Source: Rhizobium giardinii bv. giardinii H152 (GTDB taxonomy: Bacteria; Pseudomonadota; Alphaproteobacteria; Rhizobiales; Rhizobiaceae). From it: 64,000 bases of DNA. Positions 17,095 to 27,880 of the stretch are shown here, piece by piece. The translations under genes and the position numbers were made by a program. Location of the stretch: positions 1-64,000 of the forward strand of contig NZ_KB902724.1 in assembly GCF_000379605.1 (NCBI RefSeq), written 5' to 3'. Numbering within the stretch: the first letter of the stretch is position 1; each line of letters starts with the position of its first letter. The notes under the pieces were generated by a model. That model saw only the letters and a list, made by a program, of their open reading frames with translations. It searched no databases and had not been told where the DNA came from.

Positions 17095-18082
17095 CCGGGC
17101 AGGCCCTCAGTGACAGCGTGACAGGCGACCATGTGTCCCGGCCGGGCTTCGCGCCATTCCGGCACGACCTTGCTGCAGATATCCATGGCGATGGGACAAC
17201 GCGTGTGGAACCGGCAGCCGGACGGAGGGGACAGCGGGCTTGGCACGTCACCCTGCAGGATCTGCCGCTTGCGGCTTCGCTCATGCACCGGGTCGGCTTC
17301 CGGGACCGCGGAGAGAAGCGCCTTGGTATAGGGATGCAACGGGTGCTCGAACAGCTCCTCGCGGGTCGCCAGTTCGGCCAGACGGCCGAGATACATGACG
17401 CCGACCCGGTCGCTGATATGGCGCACGACCGCGAGGTCATGGGCGATGAAGAGATAGGTCAGGCCGTATTTCTGCTGCAGGTCGAGCAGGAGATTGATGA
17501 TCTGCGCCTGGACCGAGACGTCGAGCGCCGAGATCGCCTCGTCGCAGACGATGAATTTCGGCTGGCAGGCAAGGGCGCGGGCAATCGCCACGCGCTGGCG
17601 CTGGCCGCCCGAAAGTTCGTGCGGATAGCGCGATGCGAAGCGGGGCGGCAGGCCGACATCGGCGAGCAGCGTGGATATCCTCTCCGGCAGTTCCGCCTTG
17701 GTCGCGAGTTTGTGAAACAGGATCGGCTCGCCCACCGCCTCGCCGATCGTCATACGTGGATTGAGCGTCGAATAGGGGTCCTGGAAGACGATCTGCAATT
17801 GACGCCGATAGGGGCGCATCGCCTTCTCGTCGAGCTCGACGATGTTCCTGCCTTGATAAATGACCTTGCCCTCGGTCGCCCGGTGCAGGTTGAGAAGCGT
17901 AAAGCCGGTGGTCGACTTGCCGCAGCCGGATTCGCCAACGAGGCTCAATGTCTCGCCCTCAAGAATGTCGAAGCTGACGTCGTCCAGTGCATGCACGGTC
18001 GCTGACCTTTCGCCGAAGGCGCCGAGCCGGATGTGGAAATGCTTGACCAGATTTTCGATGCGCATCAGCGGTTGTGCGCCCA

Positions 18083-18086
<4 letters not shown>
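17091..18086 (-). CDS. peptide/opine-type ABC importer, ATPase (DppF/OppF type)
   Basis: A 331-residue ATPase with Walker A GESGCGKST, signature LSGGQRQRVAIARAL, Walker B IVCDEAISALD, H-loop IAHDL, and the C-terminal oligopeptide-type extension with HTRCPIAMDIC cysteines. One of two ATPases needed for the importer; it overlaps the second ATPase by 4 nt upstream and the kinase by 4 nt downstream. Confidence 0.93.
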
Positions 18087-19116
<1,030 letters not shown>

Positions 19117-19120
<4 letters not shown>

Positions 19121-20079
19121 TTCGCTCCGCGGGGATTGAGGGCATCGTTGAGACCGTCGCCGAGAAACGAGAAGGCGACGGAGGCAAGGCCGAGAATGGC
19201 GGCAGGCGCTGCCAGCAGATGCGGATAGTGCTGCCAGACCCGCAGCCCGTCGGAGATCATGTTGCCCCAGCTCGGAGTGGGCGGGTTCACCCCGACACCG
19301 AGGAAGGAGAAGGCGCTTTCAAGCACCATGGCGGTACCGAGGCCGGCGCTGACGGCAACGATCAGCGGTCCGAGCGCGTTGGGCACGACGTAGCGCATGA
19401 GAATGAGGCGGTTGGTCAGGCCGAGCGCCTGTGCCGCTGTGATATAGGGTCGCGAGCGGATCGACAGCACTTGCGCGCGCACGAGGCGGGCATAGGGCGG
19501 CCAGGAGATCAGCGCCATCGAGCCGAAGACGAGCAGGAAATCGACCCAGACGGTCTCGCGGTAGATGGGGTTGAGGGTCGCAAGGTAGCGGCTCTCCATC
19601 CAGCTGGCGATCGGCGATTTCAGCGAGGCATTGATGACGACGACGAGCAGCAGGTTGGGAATCGACATCGTCATGTCGGTCAGCCACATGACGATCCTGT
19701 CGAGCAAGCCGCCGAAGAACCCGGCCATTGCCCCCAGGGTAACGCCGATGAGAACGGCGATGAATGTGACGACAACGGCCACAAGGAAAGCAGTTCGCGT
19801 GCCATAGACGACGCGGCTGAAGACATCGCGGCCGAGATCGTCGGTGCCGAACAGATGCGACATCGACGGCGCCAGATTGCGTGCTCCGAGATCCTGGCTG
19901 AGGAAGTCGTGAGGGGTCAGATAGGGGCCGAATGCCGCCGTGAATGCAAGGATGATGACGACGATCAGGCCAAAGACGGCAAGCCTGTTGCGACGCAGCC
20001 GGTACCACGCGTCGCGCCACAGGCTGACGGGCGGCTCGATATCGGTTTCGACAGGAGTGGTCACAGGAACGGTGGACAC
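19117..20079 (-). CDS. peptide/opine-type ABC importer, permease (DppC type)
   Basis: A 320-residue inner-membrane permease. An N-terminal cytoplasmic stretch and first membrane segment (VFGLIVVIILAFTAAFG) are followed by the periplasmic loop with the family phrase HLFGTDDLGRDVFSRVVYGTR. The C-terminal BPD_transp_1 domain has the EAA loop around ALGLTNRLILMRYVVPNALG. It forms the translocation channel with the DppB-type permease, from which it is separated by 2 nt. Confidence 0.92.
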
Positions 20080-20081
20080 GG

Positions 20082-21038
20082 TCAGCGGCTCCTTCTGGTG
20101 TCGTTGGCGCGCGGGTCGAGCAGCGGATAGAGCACGTCGACCAGAAGATTGGAGATCATCACCAGGAACGAGCCGATCAACGTGACGGCGAGAATGACCG
20201 GGTAGTCGGTATTGGTCAGCGCCTTTACGGTCAGGCGGCCAAGACCGGGCAGGCCGAAGACCAGTTCGACGAAAATCGCGCCGTTGACGATGGTGATCAT
20301 GATCAGGCCGAGCTGGGTCACAACAGGCGTCAGCACCGGTCGCAGGATGTGGCGTAGCGCCACCATGGTTTCCGGTACGCCCTTGGCCCGGGCGGTGCGG
20401 ACGAAATCCTCAGACAGCACCTCGATCACGGCAGCACGGGTCTGGCGAACGATCAAGGCGATTGGCTGGAAGGAAAGGACGAGCAGCGGCAACAGGATGC
20501 GCACATCAAAGACGCCGCCCCAGCCATAGGGAACGGCCGAGCCGGGCAGCACCATGATCAGGAGCACCATCAGCATGGGGCCAGCGACGTAAGCGGGGAT
20601 CGCCCAGAGAAACAGCGCGGATCCGAGGATGATGTAGTCGGTGCGGGTGTTCTGTTTAAGCGCTGCGATCAGCCCCAGGGGAATGGCGACCAAAGCGGTG
20701 AGGAGGATGGAACAGAGCGCCAGCTTGAAGGAAACGGGGGCGGCGGCCGAGATCATTGCCCAGACGGAGCGGCCGGAACTCAGTGAATTGCCAAAATTCC
20801 CATGCAACAGGTTCCAGATATAACTGCCGAACTGGGCGAGGAACGGCCGGTTGAGGCCGGCGCTTTCGCGGATCGCCTCGATGCGCTCGGGATTATAGGC
20901 GACGTCGCCCGGCGCGCGCAGGAAGATCAGCTTGATCGGATCGCCGGCGCCATAATAGGCCAGGGCATAAACGCCGAGCATGACAAGCAGGACGGATGGA
21001 ATCCAGACGACGAAACGGGTCGTGATATAACGCAGCAT
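20082..21038 (-). CDS. peptide/opine-type ABC importer, permease (DppB type)
   Basis: A 318-residue permease. The start is ATG at 21038 (MLRYITTRFVVWIPSVLLVM, the standard DppB opening) with GGGAG about 6 nt upstream; the longer frame adds an unrelated tail. The loop AIRESAGLNRPFLAQFGSYI and the EAA region RAKGVPETMVALRHILRPVL are typical. A 142-bp gap separates it from the binding-protein gene upstream, enough for a processing site or attenuator that lets binding protein exceed transporter. Confidence 0.92.
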   Translation of the reverse strand: MLRYITTRFVVWIPSVLLVMLGVYALAYYGAGDPIKLIFLRAPGDVAYNPERIEAIRESAGLNRPFLAQFGSYIWNLLHGNFGNSLSSGRSVWAMISAAAPVSFKLALCSILLTALVAIPLGLIAALKQNTRTDYIILGSALFLWAIPAYVAGPMLMVLLIMVLPGSAVPYGWGGVFDVRILLPLLVLSFQPIALIVRQTRAAVIEVLSEDFVRTARAKGVPETMVALRHILRPVLTPVVTQLGLIMITIVNGAIFVELVFGLPGLGRLTVKALTNTDYPVILAVTLIGSFLVMISNLLVDVLYPLLDPRANDTRRSR

Positions 21039-21180
21039 GGCAGTCTCCCACCCAGTTTTCGAAGGATGATGCCTCGAGCCCTGCGCTGCGGCTCGGGCTC
21101 CCGCAATCATACTCCGGCAATCGCAATCTGTGCGGAAGCGGCGCGCGCCTCCGCACAGGAGTATTGGTATCCGCGTCGCG

Positions 21181-22833
21181 TCAGGCGACCGAGATGTCCC
21201 ACGGTGCAACGACCTGCCAGTCGAGGTTCTTTTCCATACCGGTCACCTTGTCGGTGGCCCAGCGCGACATGGCCTGGGCGTACCAGGGAATGAAGGTCCA
21301 GTCCTCGCGGAAGGCCTTCTGGGCTTCCTGCGCCAGCGCGATGCGCTGCGGATCGTCCACCGCTTTGGTGGCTGCTTCCGCCAGCAGGCTGTCGACCTTG
21401 TCGTTCTTGTAGCCGCCGAGCTTGTTCTGCGCATTCGATGAGGTCGAGGCGATGGAGCCCGCCAGATAGGAAACGGCATCCGGAACGCGGGTGCCGACAT
21501 CGTCGCGGAAGATCTGCACGGCGTTCTGGTCCGGACCGGCATAGGCATCCTGTTGCGGCTTCATGTCGACTGCCGTGATGCCAAGGTTCTGGCGCCACTG
21601 CTCGGCGATGAACTGCGCTGCGGCCTCGATGGCTGGGCCTGAAACGCCCACAAAAAGCAGCTTCGGCAGGCGCTCAGGACCGCCATAGCTCGATTCCGCC
21701 AGCAGTTTCTTGGCGCCTTCCGGATCGAAAGGGTAGGGTTCGAAGCCGGAATTATCGGCGCCGGGAACAGAGTTCAGAATCTGGTCCGTCTTCTTGTGCG
21801 GGCCGTCCGGGAAAGATGCCTTCATCAGGCCTTCGCGATCGACGGCCATAATCAGCGCCTGGCGCACTTTCGGATCGTCCATCGGTGCACGGGACCCATT
21901 GAACCAGAAATGCTGGCTGGTCGGGATCAGCGGCCCCTCTGCAAAACTGGCGCCCAGATCCTGCACGATGGTCGACGTAACAAGCTCGGTGTGGGCATTG
22001 TATTCGCCGGACTTCAAAAGCGACGTCGCGGTGACGTTGTCTTCAATGGAGTCGATCTCGATGCGGGCAAGCTTCGGCTTCGGCCCGAAGAAGTTCTCGT
22101 TGGGTTCGAACACAAGCTTGCCGGCATCAAGGTCGATGCTCGTCAATTTGAACGGGCCGGAATAGACCGCGCCGTTGTCGGGCATGTACCAGTCAGCCAC
22201 TTCCTCGCCATCTGCGCCGCGTGATTGCGATGCCTTGGTGATGGGGGCGATATGGTTGCCGAGGCGCATGAAGAAGATCGGGTCGGCTTCCGACAGCGTG
22301 ACGACGACCGTGCCTTCGTCCGGCGTCGCGATGCCGGAAATTTCCTTGGCCTTGCCGGCGCTGACATCGGCGTAGCCTGCCACCTTGCTCAGGACCTGGT
22401 CGGCACGCTGGTTCTTGGTGTTCGGCATGGCCGATACATTCCACGAACCCTTCACGTCTTCGGCCGTGATCTTGCTGCCGTCGGAAAAGACGGCTTTAGG
22501 GTCGATCTTGAAGGTCCAGGTCTTGTTGTCGGCATCCGGCTCCCAGCTTGTAAAGACGTAAGGATGCAATTCCCCCTTGCTGTCGAAATACATCGGCGAC
22601 GCCCACCAGGCGGAATTCCAGCGATAGGGAACGCCGCCGCCGCGCAGCGGCGACCAATCCTGGTTGAAGGCTGGGTTTGCGACCTTGAGCACCTGGCCTT
22701 CCTGCGCCACGACGATGTGGGCGCTCAGGCCGAAGAGGCTAAAGGCCACGCTCGTCCCTAGGCCAAGTTTCAAGGCGTTGCGGCGCGTCAACTGCGGCTG
22801 CGCCGAGCCGGATTCATTGTTTCGATTAGACAT
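21181..22833 (-). CDS. peptide/opine-type ABC importer, periplasmic binding protein
   Basis: A 550-residue SBP_bac_5 family solute-binding protein with a Tat-type signal (LTRRNALKLGLGTSVAFSLF, twin Arg), implying folded export. The body has family phrases such as WTFKIDPKAVFSDGSKITAEDVKGSW and DPKVRQALIMAVDREGLM. Family members bind peptides, opines, nickel chelates or oligosaccharides. Given the acid-sugar kinase in the same operon, a non-peptide ligand such as a sugar acid conjugate is likely here, but this is inference. It heads the minus operon; the 296-bp divergent region upstream contains the candidate operator at 22923. Confidence 0.92.
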   Translation of the reverse strand: MSNRNNESGSAQPQLTRRNALKLGLGTSVAFSLFGLSAHIVVAQEGQVLKVANPAFNQDWSPLRGGGVPYRWNSAWWASPMYFDSKGELHPYVFTSWEPDADNKTWTFKIDPKAVFSDGSKITAEDVKGSWNVSAMPNTKNQRADQVLSKVAGYADVSAGKAKEISGIATPDEGTVVVTLSEADPIFFMRLGNHIAPITKASQSRGADGEEVADWYMPDNGAVYSGPFKLTSIDLDAGKLVFEPNENFFGPKPKLARIEIDSIEDNVTATSLLKSGEYNAHTELVTSTIVQDLGASFAEGPLIPTSQHFWFNGSRAPMDDPKVRQALIMAVDREGLMKASFPDGPHKKTDQILNSVPGADNSGFEPYPFDPEGAKKLLAESSYGGPERLPKLLFVGVSGPAIEAAAQFIAEQWRQNLGITAVDMKPQQDAYAGPDQNAVQIFRDDVGTRVPDAVSYLAGSIASTSSNAQNKLGGYKNDKVDSLLAEAATKAVDDPQRIALAQEAQKAFREDWTFIPWYAQAMSRWATDKVTGMEKNLDWQVVAPWDISVA

Positions 22834-22922
22834 CTGATCCTCCCATAGATGCAGTCATCGCGCCCTCCATCCGTCTGGTTCCTGACGGGTACCGCGCCAT
22901 GATAGGATCAGACACTGGATCG

Positions 22923-22943
22923 ATATTGTAAATATGTCAATAT
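22923..22943. promoter_or_regulatory. candidate regulator operator in divergent region
   Basis: ATATTG and CAATAT form a perfect 6-bp inverted repeat around a 9-nt AT-rich spacer, in the divergent region between the binding-protein and aldolase genes. It contains GTAAAT, the complement of the ATTTAC found in two further sites upstream of the alcohol dehydrogenase (25385, 25605). It is suited to a dimeric GntR protein; the assignment is inference. Confidence 0.4.
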
Positions 22944-23129
22944 TAATTCTCTGAGATATATCCATCGAAAATTGCTTTTCTGATAAAGGCGTTATAAATC
23001 AATAGGATAATTTTTCTCTAGAAATTTCGCACCGGAATTTTTCTTGACAAGTTGTTATGATTGCGGAAAAAGCGGGTGCCTTTACGTGAGATCGAAAAGC
23101 GTAGGGCCGGGCAGGAGGAGTTCGCAGGG

Positions 23130-24035
23130 ATGACACATCAACAGATACGCGGCGTCTACAGCGCTGCCACCACGCCGCTCAATGCCGACAATACGCCGGA
23201 TCTCGGTCTTTTCACTGGCCACTGCCAGCGTTTGCTGAAGGAGGGATGCCATGGCGTGGCGTTGCTGGGCACGACGGGCGAGGCCAACTCCTTCTCATCA
23301 GCAGAGCGCCGTCAGATCCTTGAAGCAGCGCTGAAGTCCGGCCTTTCCGGGGATCAGCTGATGCCGGGCACCGGTGTTGCCGCGATACCCGAGACGATCG
23401 AACTGACCCGGCATGCGTTGAGTGTCGGCGTTTCCCGGGTCGTCATGCTGCCGCCGTTCTACTACAAGGGTGTTTCCGACGATGGTCTTTTTGCGGCCTA
23501 TGCGCAGATCATCGAGACGATTGCCGACGACCGGCTCCGTGTTGTGCTCTATCACATTCCTCAGGTTTCCGGCGTTCCCTTGACGCTGCCGCTGATCGGG
23601 CGCCTCATCAAGGCCTTCCCCCATACCGTTGTCGGGATCAAGGATTCCGCTGGTGATTTCGCCAATATGCAAGCGTTGGTGACGGCGTTTCCAGGCTTCT
23701 CGGTCCTTGCCGGCGCCGATCCGCTGCTCCTGCCGCTGATCAAGGCCGGCGGTGCGGGCTGTATTACCGCGACGTCCAACCTGGTCGCCGATTCCTTGCG
23801 GATCGTTTATGACCACGCCAACGATCAGGCCCGCGCTGCGGACGTCGAGGCGGCACAGGTCCGCATCAACGCATATCGTTCCCTCTCGAATTCCTACGTG
23901 CAGATCCCGACGATCAAGGCGATGGTCGGACTGAAGACCGGCATTGCCAGCTGGGCACGCCCTCGTCCGCCCTTGATGGCGCTGAGCGCCGCCGAGCACG
24001 CCGATCTGGCAACCAAATTCGCGCAACTGCCCTGA
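23130..24035 (+). CDS. DapA/NanA-family aldolase or dehydratase
   Basis: A 301-residue member of the dihydrodipicolinate synthase/N-acetylneuraminate lyase family. The ATG at 23130 has AGGAGGAG about 9 nt upstream and begins at the usual MTxxxIxGVYSAxxTP; the upstream frame is discarded. Key residues: LGTTGEANSFSSAER, the catalytic Tyr in VLYHIPQVSGVPL, and the Schiff-base Lys in VVGIKDSAGDFAN. The family makes or splits pyruvate adducts or dehydrates sugar acids. With no other DapA-pathway or sialate genes nearby, it probably handles a keto-sugar acid in this island. It heads a plus operon, with the BNR gene 12 nt downstream. Confidence 0.88.
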   Translation: MTHQQIRGVYSAATTPLNADNTPDLGLFTGHCQRLLKEGCHGVALLGTTGEANSFSSAERRQILEAALKSGLSGDQLMPGTGVAAIPETIELTRHALSVGVSRVVMLPPFYYKGVSDDGLFAAYAQIIETIADDRLRVVLYHIPQVSGVPLTLPLIGRLIKAFPHTVVGIKDSAGDFANMQALVTAFPGFSVLAGADPLLLPLIKAGGAGCITATSNLVADSLRIVYDHANDQARAADVEAAQVRINAYRSLSNSYVQIPTIKAMVGLKTGIASWARPRPPLMALSAAEHADLATKFAQLP

Positions 24036-24047
24036 GGAGCGACGACT

Positions 24048-25238
24048 ATGCTCACCACCTCCGGCCTGCGGCCTGATGAAATCCCGGCGCTGATGGACGG
24101 CGTCCTTGCCGTGCACCCGCTGGAAGAGAAGCGCCTCCAGGCGTTTCTCCCATCACCCTGCGTACAAAACCACGCCGCCAATCTCGCTTTCCTGCCGGAC
24201 GGGACGCTTGCCTGCGTCTGGTTCGGCGGCACCATGGAGGGCATGGGCGACATCTCGATTTACATGTCGCGGCTCACGCCGGGCTCGGCCCGCTGGTCGC
24301 AGCCGGAGAAGATGTCGGACGATCCGCAGAAATCGGAACAGAACCCGCTTCTGTTCATCGCGCCCGACGGCAAGGTCTGGCTGGTCTTCACGTCGCAGAC
24401 GTCGGGAAACCAGGATGGCGCCATCGTCAAGCGGCGGATCTCTGCCGACGGCGGACGCACCTTCGGTCCGGTCGATATTCTCTGCGATATTCCCGGCACA
24501 TTCGTGCGTCAGCCGATCATCGTCAATCGCAACGGCACATGGCTTCTTCCGGCCTTTCGCTGCATTGGCCTGCCGGGCGTGCGCTGGACCGGGGATGTCG
24601 ATACCGCCGCGGTTCTCGTGTCGCGCGATGCCGGCGCAAGCTGGGAGATGGTCGATGTGCCTGGCAGTACCGGCGCGGTGCATATGAACATCGTCAGACA
24701 GGGCGGCGGACAGATGGTGGCATTTTATCGCAACCGGTTTGCCGAGCAGATCCTGCGTAGCGTCTCGGCAGACGACGGCATAAGCTGGAGTGCACCGGAG
24801 CCGACCGATCTGCCGAACAACAATTCGTCGATCCAGGCAGTTGGCCTGTCAGACGGGCGCATTGCCATCGTCTACAACCATTCCAATGCCTCGATGTCGG
24901 AAGCCCGCCGCCACTCGCTGTATGACGAGATCGAGGGGGAAGAGGCGAACCAAGGCGAGAAATCCGAGATCGCCGCGGTCGCTGCGGCACGCAAGGCCGT
25001 CTGGGGCGTCCCACGCGCGCCGATGAGCCTGGCCTTTTCCGAGGATGGTGGCAAAAGTTTCGGGAACCGGCGCGATCTCGATACCGGCGATGGCTACTGC
25101 CTGACGAATAATTCCAAGGATGCGCTCAATCGGGAATATTCCTATCCCTCTGTGGTCGAAGGCCCGGATGGAGCCTTGCATATCGCCTATACCTATTATC
25201 GACGCGCCATCAAATATGTGCGCCTGGCGCCCGTCTGA
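24048..25238 (+). CDS. cytosolic sialidase-superfamily BNR-repeat protein
   Basis: A 396-residue beta-propeller of the sialidase superfamily. Asp-box (BNR) repeats are visible as SADGGRTFG, SRDAGASWE, SADDGISWS and SEDGGKSFG, spaced roughly as in a six-bladed propeller. Other family-like blocks are NHAANLAFLPDGTLACVWFGG and SYPSVVEGPDGALHIAYTY. There is no signal peptide, so it should act in the cytoplasm, unlike secreted sialidases. It sits directly behind the aldolase gene. It may be a hydrolase or lyase for an imported conjugate; no neighbouring sialate-catabolism genes support true sialidase activity. Confidence 0.8.
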   Translation: MLTTSGLRPDEIPALMDGVLAVHPLEEKRLQAFLPSPCVQNHAANLAFLPDGTLACVWFGGTMEGMGDISIYMSRLTPGSARWSQPEKMSDDPQKSEQNPLLFIAPDGKVWLVFTSQTSGNQDGAIVKRRISADGGRTFGPVDILCDIPGTFVRQPIIVNRNGTWLLPAFRCIGLPGVRWTGDVDTAAVLVSRDAGASWEMVDVPGSTGAVHMNIVRQGGGQMVAFYRNRFAEQILRSVSADDGISWSAPEPTDLPNNNSSIQAVGLSDGRIAIVYNHSNASMSEARRHSLYDEIEGEEANQGEKSEIAAVAAARKAVWGVPRAPMSLAFSEDGGKSFGNRRDLDTGDGYCLTNNSKDALNREYSYPSVVEGPDGALHIAYTYYRRAIKYVRLAPV

Positions 25239-25663
25239 GGCTGTCGGGGCTCCCGAACGACCCAAGGGCGCTCCGGCAGGAAATTTACAACCTGGAAAAA
25301 ATGCCGTAGTCAGCGCGTCTTTCGGGCGAAATGAGCGTAAGTACGCTTGATTTTTGAGCCAAATTGAACGTTCGGCCGCCATACAATTTACATGGGCGTC
25401 GGCAGCCATAAGATCTTGCTTCCTGTGCACTCATTTAAATTCGATGAGTTCGTGACGTGCTGCGTCAGTCAGTATAAATGCATTAAAACAAAATGTTATG
25501 CGGGATCTGAGTCAAAGGCATGGCGGCCGCGGCCTGCTTGCAAGTGAGAAATGACCGGGAAGCGGCAAGTTCGCTATTGCCAGAAAAGTCAATCTTGTGT
25601 AACAAATTTACATGTTGTCTTGACCATCTGATGGACGCAGAAGCAGAGACGGGAGGATCCATC
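25239..25663. promoter_or_regulatory. gene-free leader with two identical 10-bp motifs
   Basis: A 425-bp AT-richer stretch before the alcohol dehydrogenase. AATTTACATG occurs identically at 25385-25394 and 25605-25614, and a related AAATTTACAA at 25281-25290. A weak hairpin (AGCGT/ACGCT at 25334-25347 followed by a T run) may end the preceding operon. The repeated motif is a candidate site for the island's GntR regulator. Confidence 0.45.
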
Positions 25664-26797
25664 ATGACAAGCCTGAGCGCCCCCATCACGATCGTGCGTC
25701 CCGAAATCATCGAATTCGGCGTCGGGGTCGCGGCAAAGCTTGGAAAATGGGCGGGCGCACAGGGCTTTTCGCGTGCTCTTGTTGTTTCGGATGCCTTCAA
25801 TGCCTCGCGCGTCGATATTCTCGAGTTGCCAGGGCGCATCACCGTCTTCTCGCAGGTCAAGCCCGAGCCCGATACGGACAATCTGGATTTGCTTCTGTCC
25901 GTGGCGAACGAAGCGCGCGCCGATTTGATCGTCGGGTTCGGCGGCGGCAGCGCCATGGACCTTGCCAAGCTCGCGTCCGTCCTCTCCGGTTCTGCGCAGA
26001 CATTGCGCGACGTCGTCGGCGCAGGAAAGGTTGCGCAACGGCGCCAGGTTGGGCTCGCACAGGTGCCGACGACGTCCGGCACCGGCAGCGAAGCGGGCAT
26101 CCGCGCTCTGGTTACCGATCCCCAAACCCAGGCAAAACTCGCGGTCGAGAGCATCCATATGTTGGCCGACATTGCCGTCATCGATCCCAGCCTGACATTC
26201 ACGGTGCCGGCAACGACGACAGCGGCGACAGGCGTCGATGCCATGGCGCATTGTGTCGAGGCCTTTACCAACCGCAAGGCTCATCCGATGATCGATCTTT
26301 ATGCGATCGAGGGCGTTCGCCTGGTCGGGCACTATCTCGCCCGCGCCGTCGCCGACGGCTCGGATGCGGAGGCACGGGCAGGGCTTTCGCTCGCCTCGCT
26401 TTACGGCGGCTTCTGTCTCGGCCCGGTCAATACCGCCGGTGGGCATGCACTTGCCTATCCGCTCGGGACCCGCTGGCATGTCGCCCATGGTGCGGCCAAC
26501 GCGCTGATCTTTCCGCATGTGCTGGCCTTCAATACGCCGGCCGTTGCCGAAAAGACGAGTAAAGTGATCGAGGCGTTGAACCTGAAGGCAGCGGCAGACC
26601 AGGCATCGGTGTTCGATGCTACGTTCGGTTTCTGTGCCGGTCTTGGCATCGAGATGCGGCTTTCCGCGCTTGGCGTGCCTGCTGACGATCTCGCCACCAT
26701 GGCTGACGACGCCTACGCCATTCGCCGCCTTCTCGACAACAATCCGCGCGAGCTTGGGCGGGACGACATTCTTGCGATCTACCAGGCCGCCTATTGA
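25664..26797 (+). CDS. iron-containing (group III) alcohol dehydrogenase family protein
   Basis: A 377-residue dehydrogenase from the ATG at 25664, which has GGGAGG about 8 nt upstream. It shows the nucleotide motif GFGGGSAMDLAK, the PTTSGTGSE phrase, and metal ligands in GVDAMAHCVEAFTN, GGHALAYPLG and HVAHGAANALIFPHVL. Family members interconvert alcohols and aldehydes or reduce maleylacetate, using NAD(P)H and iron or zinc. It lies 49 nt before pdxA2, so the two probably share an operon, and it may process a short-chain aldehyde or hydroxy acid on the way to the PdxA2 substrate. Confidence 0.87.
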   Translation: MTSLSAPITIVRPEIIEFGVGVAAKLGKWAGAQGFSRALVVSDAFNASRVDILELPGRITVFSQVKPEPDTDNLDLLLSVANEARADLIVGFGGGSAMDLAKLASVLSGSAQTLRDVVGAGKVAQRRQVGLAQVPTTSGTGSEAGIRALVTDPQTQAKLAVESIHMLADIAVIDPSLTFTVPATTTAATGVDAMAHCVEAFTNRKAHPMIDLYAIEGVRLVGHYLARAVADGSDAEARAGLSLASLYGGFCLGPVNTAGGHALAYPLGTRWHVAHGAANALIFPHVLAFNTPAVAEKTSKVIEALNLKAAADQASVFDATFGFCAGLGIEMRLSALGVPADDLATMADDAYAIRRLLDNNPRELGRDDILAIYQAAY

Positions 26798-26846
26798 GAC
26801 GACAGGCCCGCGCTGACTTGCCGGACCGCCGCAGAGGAAATTGATC

Positions 26847-27824
26847 ATGAGCACATCACGCGTAGCCGTTACCCTCGGCGATCCGGCTGGCGTCGGCCCC
26901 GAAGTCATCGTCAAGGCGTTGGCGGCGCTGCCGGAAGCCGAAAGAGCGAATTTCGTCATTGTCGGCAATGTAGAGGCGCTTGAGCGGGCGAACAGGGTAA
27001 CGGGGACGGACCTGAAATTCTCAGCTGCGCCGGGCAACGGCACTATCGCCGTCGATGAAGTCGCGATCGGTGGCAGCCTGCCTGAGATCGGCAAGGTCAG
27101 CCCCGTGGCAGGCGATGCGTCGGTGCGCTACATCAAGCGGGCCGTCGAACTTGCCCTGGCGGGGGATGTCGACTGCATCGTGACGGCGCCGATCAACAAA
27201 GAGGCGATGAATCTCGCCGGTCACCATTTTGACGGCCATACCGGTCTTCTCGCCCATCTCACCGGTTCGAAAAGCTCCTTCATGCTGCTTGCTTCCGAGC
27301 GGCTGAACACCATTCACGTCTCGACGCATGTGTCGTTGCGCACGGCCATCGAGCGAGCGACTGTCGAACGCGTGCTGGCGACCATCGAGGCCGGCCACAA
27401 GCATTTCCTGCGGCTTGGCAGCAAGGCGCGCATTGCCGTTGCAGGCCTCAATCCGCATTGCGGCGAAAACGGCCTGTTCGGCGACGAGGACATGAAATTT
27501 CTGACGCCGGCCGTTGAGCTCGCACAGGCGAAAGGGATCGATGTCGTCGGCCCGATTTCAGCCGACACGGTCTATGCTCGTGCCTATGGCGGCGCCTTCG
27601 ACCTTGTGGTGGCGCAGTATCACGATCAGGGGCATATCCCCATCAAGCTCGTCGCCTTCGAAACCGCCGTCAACGTTTCGCTGGGACTGCCGATCGACCG
27701 TGTCTCCGTCGATCACGGGACGGCTTTCGACATCGCCGGCACAGGCAAGGCAAACCATGCGAACATGCTGTCGGCCATCGACTATGCACGACTGGTTGCG
27801 CGGTCGCCAAGAGCGGTGGCATAG
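26847..27824 (+). CDS. pdxA2: PdxA2-type 4-phospho-threonate/erythronate 3-dehydrogenase
   Basis: A 325-residue PdxA-family NAD-dependent dehydrogenase. It opens [21 protein letters not shown]. Metal and substrate histidines lie in [20 protein letters not shown] and [14 protein letters not shown], and in the terminal [17 protein letters not shown] block. The ATG at 26847 is preferred to a TTG 6 nt upstream; AGAGGAA precedes it. True PdxA serves vitamin B6 synthesis and is usually linked to ksgA or surA. Here the linkage to a DUF1537 kinase points to PdxA2, which oxidises and decarboxylates the 4-phosphorylated acid sugar to dihydroxyacetone phosphate. Confidence 0.88.
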   Translation: MSTSRVAVTLGDPAGVGPEVIVKALAALPEAERANFVIVGNVEALERANRVTGTDLKFSAAPGNGTIAVDEVAIGGSLPEIGKVSPVAGDASVRYIKRAVELALAGDVDCIVTAPINKEAMNLAGHHFDGHTGLLAHLTGSKSSFMLLASERLNTIHVSTHVSLRTAIERATVERVLATIEAGHKHFLRLGSKARIAVAGLNPHCGENGLFGDEDMKFLTPAVELAQAKGIDVVGPISADTVYARAYGGAFDLVVAQYHDQGHIPIKLVAFETAVNVSLGLPIDRVSVDHGTAFDIAGTGKANHANMLSAIDYARLVARSPRAVA

Positions 27825-27880
27825 GCCAGAAGCGCGGAGTGCGCTTGAGAGACGGTCCAGGGCAGCAGGCGGGCGGCCGG

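Noticed and set aside
23130-25238. Sialic acid catabolism (NanA lyase plus sialidase)
   Set aside because: No NanE, NanK, NagA/B or sialate transporter genes; the BNR protein lacks a signal peptide and the linked kinase is of the acid-sugar DUF1537 family.
26847-27824. PdxA of vitamin B6 synthesis
   Set aside because: Genome context with a DUF1537 kinase and catabolic genes fits PdxA2; the usual housekeeping neighbours are absent.
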